Source: a bacterium (GTDB taxonomy: Bacteria; Patescibacteriota; Minisyncoccia; UBA6257; JAGGUH01). From it: a stretch of 14,563 nucleotides of DNA. The DNA lies in contig JAGGUH010000064.1 in the NCBI GenBank assembly GCA_021158645.1, positions 1-14,563 of the forward strand. The letters run 5' to 3'. Below, piece by piece: positions 3,894 to 11,955 of the stretch (position 1 is its first letter; every line of letters begins with the position of its first letter). A program made the position numbers and the translations under genes. The notes beneath the pieces are model-generated. The model ran no database searches and was not told where the DNA came from. It saw only the letters and a list, made by a program, of their open reading frames with translations.

Positions 3894-6800
3894 ATGAAAT
3901 TTGTTCATCTTCATTGTCATTCTCATTATAGTTTATTAGATGGAATGCCAAAAATTGATCAGTTGATTGAAAAAGCAAAGGAATTTAAAATGCCAGCCCT
4001 AGCAATTACTGATCATGGAGTAATGTATGGAGCAATCGAATTTTATCAGAAAGCAAAAAAGAAAGGAATAAAACCTATCATTGGATTTGAGGCATATGTC
4101 GCATCTTCAGGAAGGCATCAAAAAATAAAAACTAATGAAAAAAGGCATCATTTAACTCTTCTGGCAAAAAACTTTTTAGGGTATCAAACTTTGATTAAAC
4201 TTTGTAGTTTTGGACATTTAGAAGGATTTTACTATAAACCAAGAATTGATGATGAACTTCTAAAGCAATATCATCAAGAAATAATTTGTCTTTCAGGGTG
4301 TATTCAAGGAGAAATTCCCCAATTAATTTTAGCAAAGAAAATTGAAGCAGCAAAAAGAAAAATTCTTTTTTACAAAGAAATTTTTGGTGATGATTTTTAT
4401 TTAGAAATAATGCCTTTTTCAAAATTAAAAGGGCAAAAAGAAGTAAACGAAACTTTAATCCAACTTTCAAAAGAATTAAAAGTTCCGGTAGTGGCAACTT
4501 GCGATATTCATTATCTTTATCCTGAAGATGCCCAAGCCCACGATGTCTTATTAGCCATTCAAACCAAAAATTTAGTTTCTGATAAAAATCGGCTCTCAAT
4601 GAAAGAAGATGATTTTTCTTTTAAATCTCCGGAAGAAGTGATTAATTTTTTTAAAAACACTCCTGAGGCAATTGAAAATACTTTAAAAATTGCAGAAAAA
4701 TGTAATCTTGAAATTGAACTTGGAAAAATTCAAATGCCGAAAATTAAAGTCGAAAAAGGATTAAGCAGTTTTTCTTATTTAAAAAAATTAGCCGAAGAAG
4801 GACTTAAAAAAAGATATCCAAAAATTACTTCTTCTCTTAAAAACCAATTTAATTATGAACTTGAGATAATTAAAAAAACTGGTTTTTCAGATTATTTTTT
4901 GATTGTTTCTGATATTGTTAATTGGGCTAAAAGAAGAGGAATTGTTGTTGGCCCAGGTAGAGGTTCGGCAGCCGGGTCTTTAATTTCCTATTGTTTGGGG
5001 ATTACTGAAATCGATCCTATTAAATACTCTCTTTTATTTGAAAGATTTTTAAATCCGGAAAGAATCTCAATGCCTGATATTGATATTGATTTTGACGATA
5101 AAAGAAGAGATGAAGTTATTGAATATGCAAAAGAAAAATTTGGTAAAAATCATGTGGCTCGAATTATTACTTTTGGAACAATGGCTGCCAGACCAGCAGT
5201 TAGAGATGTTGGAAGAGCGTTAGGAATTTCATATAGTTTATGCGATGCTTTAGCCAAAACTATTCCACAAAATCTTCCTATCGAAGAAGCCCTGAAAATT
5301 TCCCCAGAATTTAATCATTATTATTCTACCAATCCCCAAGCGGCTCAAATTATTAAAATTGCCAAAAAATTAGAAGGAGTTGCAAGACACGCTTCAGTCC
5401 ATGCCTGTGGGGTAGCAATTGCTCCATTTCCTTTAATGGAAAAAATTCCTCTCCAAAGAGCTCCTCAAGACCCTCAAACAATTATTACCCAGTATGAAAT
5501 GAAAACCATTGAAAAATTAGGGCTTTTAAAAATGGATTTTTTGGGACTCAAAAATTTAACAATTATTCAAGACACCTTAAGAAATATTAACGAAACTGAA
5601 AAAATAGATCTTGATATAAAAAAAGTGCCATTAGAAGATAAAAAAACTTACCAGTTATTTTCCAAAGGAGAAACGGTTGGAGTATTTCAATTTGAAAGCG
5701 AAGGAATGCAGAATACTTTAAAGGGAATTAAACCAAATCAATTCGAAGATTTAATTGCAGTTGTAGCACTTTACCGACCCGGTCCAGCCCGATTAATTCC
5801 ATTATATATCAAAAGAAAACAAGGCAAAGAAAAAGTTAAATACCCTCATCAAAAATTAAAACCAATTTTAGAAAACACTTACGGAGTTTTAATTTATCAG
5901 GAACAACTTATGGAAATTGCCAAAGAGTTGGCTGGTTTTTCTTTGGCTGAAGCCGACATTTTAAGAAAAGCGGTTGGAAAAAAAATTAAAGAATTATTAG
6001 AAGAGCAAAAAGAAAAATTAATTCAAGGAATGATTAAAAAAGGAATTAAAAAAGAAATTGCCCAAAAAATTTGGGAATGGATTTTGCCTTTTGCCAGTTA
6101 TGGTTTTAATAAAAGCCATTCCACTGCTTATGCATTAATTGGCTATTGGACTGCTTACCTTAAAGCCCATTTTCCCTATGAATTTATGGCAGCCGTGCTT
6201 AATTCAGAAGGCAATAATGTTGATAAAATTTCATTTTTACTTTCTGAATGTAAGAGAGCAAAAATTGAAGTTTTACCGCCTCATATCAATAAAAGTTTTG
6301 AAGATTTTCGAGTTGTCAAAGAAAATTCAAAAAAAATAATTCGTTTCGGACTGGCAGCAATTAAAAATGTCGGTAAAAATTTAGTAGAAGCAATTATTAA
6401 AGAAAGAGAAAAAAATGGTCCTTTCAAATCAATTCAAAATTTTTTAGAAAGAATTGATCATAAGGATTTAAATAAAAAATCAATCGAAGCATTAATAAAA
6501 GCCGGAGTTTTTTCAGGAATGGAAGACCGAAGAGTTTTACTTGACAATTTAGATTATCTTCTTAAATATCTCAAAGAATCAAAGAAAACCAACGAAACAT
6601 CTCAAGAAACTCTCTTTTCTTCAAACATTTTAAAACCAGATTTTTCTTTGAAAAAAGAAAATTCAGCAAGTTTAAAAGAAAAATTAAAATGGGAAAAAGA
6701 CCTTTTAGGAGTTTTCGTTTCAGGGCATCCTTTGGACTTCATTAAAGATTCAAATAAGATAAGATATAAAATTGCCGATCTTTATCCTCTTTCTGATTTG

Positions 6801-7049
6801 TCCTCACCAATAGAAATTATTGGACTTGTCTCGGAAATTAAAAAAATAGTCACCAAAAATGGGAACCAAATGCTTTTTGTAAAAATAGAAGACCAAACTG
6901 GATCAATTGAAACTATTGTTTTTCCTGACACTTTACAAAAAACATTTATTGCTTGGCAAAAAAACAAAATTTTAAAAATCAAAGGCAATTTGACAAAAAA
7001 GGAAAGTTTACCTAAAATTATTTGCCAGGAAGCAAAAGTTATAGAATAA
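3894..7049 (+). CDS. dnaE: DNA polymerase III alpha subunit (DnaE type) with intact PHP domain
   Basis: Replicative polymerase, 1051 aa (E. coli 1160). The PHP domain (1-210) keeps the metal-ligand pattern: H7/H9 (LHCHS), D40-H41 (TDHG), E66 (GFE), H85-H86, C136 (SGC) and D204/H206 (CDIH), so a PHP phosphoesterase/proofreading activity is plausible. The palm carries PDIDIDF (D395, D397) and the third aspartate D548 (KMDFLG), with the GPGRGSAAGS loop at 353-362. A tandem HhH region lies around 850-885. QETLF at 904-908 fits the QxxLF beta-clamp-binding consensus. An OB fold (about 970-1050) ends the protein. thrS starts 1 nt after the stop, so the two form an operon. No Shine-Dalgarno motif is present. 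Confidence 0.96.
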   Translation: MKFVHLHCHSHYSLLDGMPKIDQLIEKAKEFKMPALAITDHGVMYGAIEFYQKAKKKGIKPIIGFEAYVASSGRHQKIKTNEKRHHLTLLAKNFLGYQTLIKLCSFGHLEGFYYKPRIDDELLKQYHQEIICLSGCIQGEIPQLILAKKIEAAKRKILFYKEIFGDDFYLEIMPFSKLKGQKEVNETLIQLSKELKVPVVATCDIHYLYPEDAQAHDVLLAIQTKNLVSDKNRLSMKEDDFSFKSPEEVINFFKNTPEAIENTLKIAEKCNLEIELGKIQMPKIKVEKGLSSFSYLKKLAEEGLKKRYPKITSSLKNQFNYELEIIKKTGFSDYFLIVSDIVNWAKRRGIVVGPGRGSAAGSLISYCLGITEIDPIKYSLLFERFLNPERISMPDIDIDFDDKRRDEVIEYAKEKFGKNHVARIITFGTMAARPAVRDVGRALGISYSLCDALAKTIPQNLPIEEALKISPEFNHYYSTNPQAAQIIKIAKKLEGVARHASVHACGVAIAPFPLMEKIPLQRAPQDPQTIITQYEMKTIEKLGLLKMDFLGLKNLTIIQDTLRNINETEKIDLDIKKVPLEDKKTYQLFSKGETVGVFQFESEGMQNTLKGIKPNQFEDLIAVVALYRPGPARLIPLYIKRKQGKEKVKYPHQKLKPILENTYGVLIYQEQLMEIAKELAGFSLAEADILRKAVGKKIKELLEEQKEKLIQGMIKKGIKKEIAQKIWEWILPFASYGFNKSHSTAYALIGYWTAYLKAHFPYEFMAAVLNSEGNNVDKISFLLSECKRAKIEVLPPHINKSFEDFRVVKENSKKIIRFGLAAIKNVGKNLVEAIIKEREKNGPFKSIQNFLERIDHKDLNKKSIEALIKAGVFSGMEDRRVLLDNLDYLLKYLKESKKTNETSQETLFSSNILKPDFSLKKENSASLKEKLKWEKDLLGVFVSGHPLDFIKDSNKIRYKIADLYPLSDLSSPIEIIGLVSEIKKIVTKNGNQMLFVKIEDQTGSIETIVFPDTLQKTFIAWQKNKILKIKGNLTKKESLPKIICQEAKVIE

Positions 7050-7050
7050 T

Positions 7051-8934
7051 ATGAATCTTCTTTTAATCCATTCTAATAAACTTTCATATAAGGTTTTAAA
7101 AAAAGCGATTAAAGAAGCAAATTTACCAGAAGAAAAAGAAAAAGAAGTCAAAGAAAGTTTGGTGGTTTTTTTTGCCATTACCCAAAACGATTCTAAAAAA
7201 ACGGCTCAAAAAGCAGCGCAAGAAATTAAAGAAGTTGCCAAAAAACTAAAAGAAAAAAAAATTGTTCTTTATCCTTATGTCCATCTTTTATTTGGCAAAA
7301 AACCGGCTCCGATAAATTTAGCCCAAGAAATTCAAAAATTTTTAAAACTTTTTTTGGAAAAAGAAAAGAATTTTGAGATTATTGTTGTTCCTTTCGGATT
7401 TTATAAAAGTTTTGAAATTAAAACCAAAGGACACCCCTTATCAGAACTTTCAAGAGTAGTTGAAGTCGAAGACAAAGAAATTTCTTTGGCATTAAAAAAA
7501 GAAGAAAATCTCAAATCAAACTGGTTTATCTTTGATCCAAAAAACAAAAAAGAATATCCCATTAAATTTAAAAAAGACAAACTTTCTGGTTTTGATTTTT
7601 CAAAAAGAGAAAATTTAGAAAAATTAGCAAGATATGAAATGAAAAAAAGAAGAATTGTTGACATTGAACCCCCTCATGTATCTTTAATGAAAAAATTAGA
7701 AATTGCTGACTATGAAAAAGGTTCAGATCCAGGTAATCTAAAATTTTTCCCCAAAGGAAAACTAATTAAATCGCTAATCGAAGAATGGATCACTAAAAAT
7801 ATGCTTGAAGCCGGAGCAATGGAGGTGGAAACTCCAATTATGTATGACCTTAATCATCCGGCTTTAAAAAAATACCTTAATCGTTTTCCAGCCCGCCAGT
7901 ATTTAATCGAAACTCCAAACAAAATGGTTTTTTTAAGATTTGCCGCCTGCTTTGGCCAATTCTTAATGCTTTCCGAATCCTCGCTATCTTACAAAAACCT
8001 TCCTTTTTGGCTTTATGAACTAACTCGTTATAGTTTTCGAGTTGAACAAAGAGGAGAATTGGCTGGATTAAGAAGATTAAGAGCTTTTTCAATGCCTGAT
8101 TGCCATGCTTTTTGTAAAAACTTAGAAGAAGCAAAAAAAGAAATTTTAAAGAGGTTCGAACTTACCAAAAAAATTCAAAATGGAATTGGTTTAGATTTGA
8201 ATTCAGATTTTGAGATTGCTCTACGGCTTGTAAAGAGTTTTTATAAAGAAAATAAAAAATTTGTTTGGGAGTTTATTAAAAAAATTGGAAAACCAATTCT
8301 CGTTGAAATGTGGGAAAAAAAATTTTTTTATTTTGTCTTTAAATATGAATGGAACTTTATTGACGCTCTAAATAAAGCTGCATCTCTCTCAACTGATCAA
8401 ATTGATATTGAAAATGCTAAAAATTTTGAGATTACTTACTTAGATAAAGATCAAAAAAGAAAACATCCAATTATTCTTCATTTATCTCCATCAGGTGCTA
8501 TTGAAAGAGCAATTTATGCATTACTTGAAAAAGCATACTTAAAACAAAAGCAAGGCAGAAATTCAATTCTTCCATTATGGCTTTCTCCATCTCAAATTCG
8601 AATCTGCCCGGTTTCTGATAAATATCTTGTCTTCTCTAAAAAAATTTCAGAAATCTTGAAAAAAGAAAAAATAAGAAGCGAAATTGATGACAGAAATCTA
8701 ACAATTGCAAAAAAAATTATGGAAGCCGAAACTGACTGGATTCCATATGTTTTAGTTGTTGGAGAAAAAGAAAAAAAAGAAAAAATATTTTCAGTAAGAA
8801 TTAAAGAAAAAAACAAGATAAAAAAAATGAAATTAGAAGAGTTAATCAAGGAAATAAAAAAACAAACAAAAAATTTCCCTTACCGACCACTTCCTTTATC
8901 ACCTCTTCTCTCTTCTCAACTAAAATTCAAATAA
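7051..8934 (+). CDS. thrS: Threonyl-tRNA synthetase with archaeal-type N-terminal editing domain
   Basis: Charges tRNA-Thr. Residues 1-140 are not the bacterial TGS/N2 region but the D-aminoacyl-tRNA-deacylase-like editing domain typical of archaeal ThrRS: MNLLLIHS start, LYPYVHL (73-79), and VPFGFYKSFEIKTKGHPL (113-130) with Lys119 at the expected catalytic place, followed by SELSR. The catalytic core resembles archaeal enzymes as well: FAACFGQFLM (297-306), YELTRYSFRVEQRGELAGL (322-340), RAFSMPDCHAFC and SPSGAIERAIYALLE. The zinc ligands are conserved as C300, H352 and H477. An HGTP anticodon-binding domain (about 505-610) and a Pro-rich tail end the protein. The cluster of archaeal traits suggests ancient transfer. 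It starts 1 nt after dnaE and overlaps rpsU convergently by 8 nt. Confidence 0.93.
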   Translation: MNLLLIHSNKLSYKVLKKAIKEANLPEEKEKEVKESLVVFFAITQNDSKKTAQKAAQEIKEVAKKLKEKKIVLYPYVHLLFGKKPAPINLAQEIQKFLKLFLEKEKNFEIIVVPFGFYKSFEIKTKGHPLSELSRVVEVEDKEISLALKKEENLKSNWFIFDPKNKKEYPIKFKKDKLSGFDFSKRENLEKLARYEMKKRRIVDIEPPHVSLMKKLEIADYEKGSDPGNLKFFPKGKLIKSLIEEWITKNMLEAGAMEVETPIMYDLNHPALKKYLNRFPARQYLIETPNKMVFLRFAACFGQFLMLSESSLSYKNLPFWLYELTRYSFRVEQRGELAGLRRLRAFSMPDCHAFCKNLEEAKKEILKRFELTKKIQNGIGLDLNSDFEIALRLVKSFYKENKKFVWEFIKKIGKPILVEMWEKKFFYFVFKYEWNFIDALNKAASLSTDQIDIENAKNFEITYLDKDQKRKHPIILHLSPSGAIERAIYALLEKAYLKQKQGRNSILPLWLSPSQIRICPVSDKYLVFSKKISEILKKEKIRSEIDDRNLTIAKKIMEAETDWIPYVLVVGEKEKKEKIFSVRIKEKNKIKKMKLEELIKEIKKQTKNFPYRPLPLSPLLSSQLKFK

Positions 8935-9142
8935 TTCCTAATTTTTTCATTCTCTCGTATTCCGCCTGCTTTTTTAGACGATGCAATTTGGAAAGTTTCT
9001 TCGTCCTTTTATTTGGCTTTGGACTATAAAATTGCCTTTTTTTTGCCTCAATCAAAATTCCCGCCTTCATTACTTTGGCGCTAAATCTCTTCACTAAATT
9101 TAAAACTGACTCATTTGGTTTTTTCCAAACTTCAACTGACAT
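8927..9142 (-). CDS. rpsU: 30S ribosomal protein bS21
   Basis: A 71-aa, strongly basic protein with the bS21 pattern: a VEVWKKPNESVLNLVKRF start, an internal AGILIEAKKRQFY segment and a Lys/Arg-rich helical tail (HRLKKQAEYERMKKLGII). bS21 sits near the 3' end of 16S rRNA on the 30S platform and helps initiation, notably the anti-Shine-Dalgarno region. That is interesting here because the genes in this window lack clear Shine-Dalgarno motifs. It starts 2 nt after the HIT-protein stop, so the two are cotranscribed. Its TGA stop lies inside the end of thrS on the other strand (8-nt convergent overlap), leaving no room for a separate terminator. Confidence 0.92.
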   Translation of the reverse strand: MSVEVWKKPNESVLNLVKRFSAKVMKAGILIEAKKRQFYSPKPNKRTKKLSKLHRLKKQAEYERMKKLGII

Positions 9143-9144
9143 AA

Positions 9145-9543
9145 TTATTTTAATTTTTGATAGGTTTCTTCCAAATTATCATCTCCAGTTTCAACAATGG
9201 TTTGCATAGAACCGCCACCATCATTTGGATATCTCGGAATAATATGAATATGCAAATGATTTATTACCTGCCCTGCATCTTCTCCATGGTTCCAACCAAT
9301 ATTAAAACTTGAAACATTTAATTTTTCCTCTAAAAGAATAGTCATTTTTTTAACGGTTTCAAATAATTTTGTTATTTCTTCTTCTGGAACTTCAGTTAAA
9401 TTTTGATAATGCTTTTTAGGAATTACTAAAAGATGACCTTTCTGAGAAGGATTAATATCTAAAAAAGCAATGCTAAATTCATCTTCGTAAACAATTTTTG
9501 AATCAATTTCCTTATTGGCAATTTTACAAAAAAGACAAGACAT
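9145..9543 (-). CDS. HIT family hydrolase (HINT/Hit-like)
   Basis: A 132-aa histidine-triad protein that hydrolyses nucleotide phosphoramidates or similar nucleotidyl substrates. The active-site triad HLHIH is at residues 96-100 (NHLHIHIIPRY), and GHLLVIPKKH (36-45) forms the nucleotide-binding strand. Cys3, Cys6 and His45 (with the triad region) match the zinc site of many bacterial HINT proteins. An in-frame ATG eight codons upstream (9567) would add MCLNFKFI, encoded by repeat DNA; I reject it because the family starts MSCLFCKI. The start codon abuts a large fold-back repeat. The rpsU gene follows 2 nt downstream. The cellular substrate is unknown. Confidence 0.9.
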   Translation of the reverse strand: MSCLFCKIANKEIDSKIVYEDEFSIAFLDINPSQKGHLLVIPKKHYQNLTEVPEEEITKLFETVKKMTILLEEKLNVSSFNIGWNHGEDAGQVINHLHIHIIPRYPNDGGGSMQTIVETGDDNLEETYQKLK

Positions 9544-9960
9544 AATAAATTTAAAGTTTAAGCACAAAACTCAAAGCGTAAAGCGCAAAACTAATTTATT
9601 TAAATTACAAATTACAAATTCAAAATTCGAAACAAAGTTAAATCAAAAATCAAATATCAAAAATCAAAATGAAAAATCAAAAAGAATAAAAAGAATTAAA
9701 GAAAAAAGAAAAAGTTTTTATTTTTAATTCTTTTTGAATTTTGCATTGCCATTTTGAATTTTGATTTTTGCATTTTGAATTTTTTTTGACATTTGGCATT
9801 AAAAGTTTAGATTTGAGATTTAAGATTTGGATTTGAGATTTGAGTTTTGAGTTTTGAGATTTTAACTTGAATTAACTTTACGCTTTACGCTTTAAATTTT
9901 ATTTTAAATTAAAAATTTTAGGTTTTAGATGCAGATTTTACTTTTTAGATTTTAGATTTG
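9544..9960. repeat. Fold-back repeat of A/T-rich heptads, copy 2
   Basis: This fills the gap between the HIT and hisS genes; no gene is seen in it. The 5' part (9549-9700) consists of A-rich units (caaaact, caaagcg, aaattac, aaaatc) and the 3' part (9720-9960) of the T-rich complements (gaatttt, gatttga, ttttgag). A perfect 13-bp inverted repeat lies at 9573-9585 and 9881-9893. The segment 9772-9809 is the reverse complement of 14451-14488 with a single mismatch in 38 nt, and homology continues more loosely on both sides. It begins immediately at the HIT start codon. A 70-codon plus-strand reading frame through it is judged spurious. Confidence 0.75.
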
Positions 9961-9993
9961 TTATTTTTTTTAAATATTGCACACCTATAAACA

Positions 9994-11277
9994 TCATTTT
10001 TCAATTCTTTTCTTTAATTCCTTAATTAATTTATTTTGTGGAATTTCTTCTTGAATACCACTTTCCATATCTTTTATTAAAATTGTTTTTTCTGCCGCTT
10101 CTCTTTGACCTAAAATTAAAGCAAGTTTAACATTAAGTTTTGAAGCCGCTCTTAATTGAGCAGAAATACTCTCTTTTTCTATTGCTTCTGCGGCTTTAAA
10201 GCCGGCTTTCTTTATCTCTCTCCAAACTGCTAAAATTTCTTTTTTTGCTTCCCCGCCTAAAGCAATTAAAAATAAATCTTTTGGATTGACTTTTATCTTA
10301 ACACCTTTAATTTTCATTGCTTCAATTATTCTCTCTATTCCGGCTCCAAAACCAACGCCAGCAACATTCTCCCCTCCCAAAAACTTAATTAATTCATTAT
10401 ATCTTCCTCCACCACCTAAAGAAAGTTTTGAAAATTCTTCTTCCTCTTCTCCCCCTAAAAAGATTTCAAACACGGTATTAGTATAATAATCTAATCCACG
10501 AACCAAAGTATGATCCAAGTAATACGGCAAAGAAAGATAATCTAAAAATTCTAATACTAATTTGAAATGCCTTTTACAATCTTTACATAAAAAATCTAAA
10601 ATAATTGGAACGCCTTTTTTATACAAACTGCATTTTTCTTCCTTGCAATCCAAAAGACGAAGAGGATTTACTTCAAATCTTTTTTGACAATCAGAACAAA
10701 GATTTTTCAGATAGGGTTGATAATATTTTTTAAGCGCTCTTAAATATTTCTTTCTACATTTTCGACAACCGATACTATTTATCTTTACTATAAAATCTTT
10801 TAATTTTAATGATTTTAAAATATCAGTAAAAACCAGAACTACCAAAGCGTCATAAAACGGATCTTTTGCTCCTAAAACTTCAAATCCAAATTGATGAAAT
10901 TCTCTTTCTCTTGCCCTCTGGGGTCTTTCATATCTAAAAAAAGGACCATAATAATAAAGTTTTACTGGTTGAGGCAAAGAACTCATTCCGTTTTCAATAT
11001 AAGCCCGACAAATTGGTGCTGTTCCTTCAGGTCTTAGAACTAACTTTTCTTTTCCTTTTGTTGTTAAAGAATACATTTGTTTAGAAACCAATTCGCTTTC
11101 TTCTCCAACACCTTTTAAAAAAATTTCTTTCTTCTCCAAAATTGGCGTTTCAATAAAATGAAAATCATAATCTTTAGCAATTTTTTCTACGCTTTGATAA
11201 ATTTTTTTCCAGAATCCTTCTTCTTCTGGCAAAATATCTTTCATCCCCTTTGGGGATGCAAAAAAATTTTTTGGCAT
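9994..11277 (-). CDS. hisS: Histidyl-tRNA synthetase with cysteine-rich insertion
   Basis: Class II synthetase charging tRNA-His, 427 aa, normal length. Motif 2 is GPFFRYERPQRAREREFHQF (111-130). The His-specific signatures are LVRGLDYYTNTVFEI (258-272) and GGGGRYNELI (288-297). Motif 3 is GVGFGAGIERI (307-317). The C-terminal anticodon-binding domain starts about residue 335. The insertion between motifs 2 and 3 carries eight cysteines in pairs (C171/C174, C194/C197, C211/C216, C231/C234), suggesting two structural zinc sites; E. coli lacks most of them. It lies 10 nt downstream of lepB and is probably cotranscribed with it. No Shine-Dalgarno motif is visible. Confidence 0.95.
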   Translation of the reverse strand: MPKNFFASPKGMKDILPEEEGFWKKIYQSVEKIAKDYDFHFIETPILEKKEIFLKGVGEESELVSKQMYSLTTKGKEKLVLRPEGTAPICRAYIENGMSSLPQPVKLYYYGPFFRYERPQRAREREFHQFGFEVLGAKDPFYDALVVLVFTDILKSLKLKDFIVKINSIGCRKCRKKYLRALKKYYQPYLKNLCSDCQKRFEVNPLRLLDCKEEKCSLYKKGVPIILDFLCKDCKRHFKLVLEFLDYLSLPYYLDHTLVRGLDYYTNTVFEIFLGGEEEEEFSKLSLGGGGRYNELIKFLGGENVAGVGFGAGIERIIEAMKIKGVKIKVNPKDLFLIALGGEAKKEILAVWREIKKAGFKAAEAIEKESISAQLRAASKLNVKLALILGQREAAEKTILIKDMESGIQEEIPQNKLIKELKKRIEK

Positions 11278-11287
11278 TTTTAAAGAA

Positions 11288-11827
11288 TTAATGGATAAAA
11301 ACTGCTAATGCTTTTGGCGGCCAAGCCCTTAAGCGAACTACCCCTATAATGGCTGATCTATCCAATGCTCCCCAAGATCGAGAATCATAACTTGCCTTAC
11401 GATTATCACCTAAAACAAAATATTGATTTTTTTTCAAAGTAATATCAACACTACCAGGAGTATAGTTTTCGGTTAAATATGGCTCTTCTAATTGAAAACC
11501 GGTCGAATTCTGCTTGTTGTAAATAAAAATTTTCCCATCCTTTATTACAACTCTTTCTTCAGGCAAACCAATAATCCTTTTAATAAAAAATACTGATGAA
11601 GAATTTGGACTTCTAAAAACAATAACTTCTCCCCTTTCAAAACCGCTTAATCGCGGAGTAATCTCATCAACAATTAAATAATCACCCGAAGAAAAATTTG
11701 GTAGCATACTCTCCCCTTTTACAAAAAATGGCTGAAGTAAAAAAGTCCTTATCAGTAAAACAATCGCTACCGAAATCACAACAGTTTCAGCTATTTCTTT
11801 GAAAAAATTTAAAAAAGTTTTTTTCAT
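11288..11827 (-). CDS. lepB: Signal peptidase I
   Basis: Membrane-bound serine protease that removes signal peptides from secreted proteins, 179 aa. One N-terminal membrane anchor (about residues 12-36) is followed by the catalytic Ser40 in GESMLPNFSSGDY, and by the general base Lys83 in FFIKRIIGLPEE. The C-terminal box D/E signature GDNRKASYDSRSWGAL lies at 140-155. The size is typical of Gram-positive-like, single-anchor signal peptidases. It is the first gene of the lepB-hisS unit, with its own strong promoter and a leader of about 20 nt. Confidence 0.95.
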   Translation of the reverse strand: MKKTFLNFFKEIAETVVISVAIVLLIRTFLLQPFFVKGESMLPNFSSGDYLIVDEITPRLSGFERGEVIVFRSPNSSSVFFIKRIIGLPEERVVIKDGKIFIYNKQNSTGFQLEEPYLTENYTPGSVDITLKKNQYFVLGDNRKASYDSRSWGALDRSAIIGVVRLRAWPPKALAVFIH

Positions 11828-11854
11828 TTTTTATGATTGAATTTTTATGTTGAA

Positions 11855-11882
11855 AATATAATAATCAAAAATTTTTTGTCAA
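11855..11882 (-). promoter_or_regulatory. Promoter of lepB-hisS
   Basis: TTGACA (complement of 11877-11882) and TATATT (complement of 11855-11860) are 16 nt apart. The expected start is near 11848, giving a leader of about 20 nt without a Shine-Dalgarno motif. Confidence 0.6.
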
Positions 11883-11955
11883 ATTTTTAATTTCCAACTT
11901 AAATTTCAACCAACCTTGTTTTAGATTTCTAAATGAAATTTACCTGTTTTAAATT

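Noticed and set aside
4195..4599. 134-codon minus-strand frame inside dnaE
   Set aside because: It lies fully antisense to the conserved PHP domain; Leu/Phe/Lys richness is what an antisense frame of AT-rich coding DNA gives.
9544..9567. Upstream ATG start for the HIT gene (8 extra residues)
   Set aside because: The extra residues come from repeat DNA, and the family begins with the MSCxFCKI zinc-site region.
9515..9727. 70-codon plus-strand reading frame across the HIT start and repeat
   Set aside because: It is made of Lys/Asn/Gln translated from A-rich repeat units and lies antisense to the HIT gene start.
9544..9960. CRISPR array
   Set aside because: The repeat units are only about 7 nt and degenerate, with no constant-length spacers, and no cas gene is nearby.
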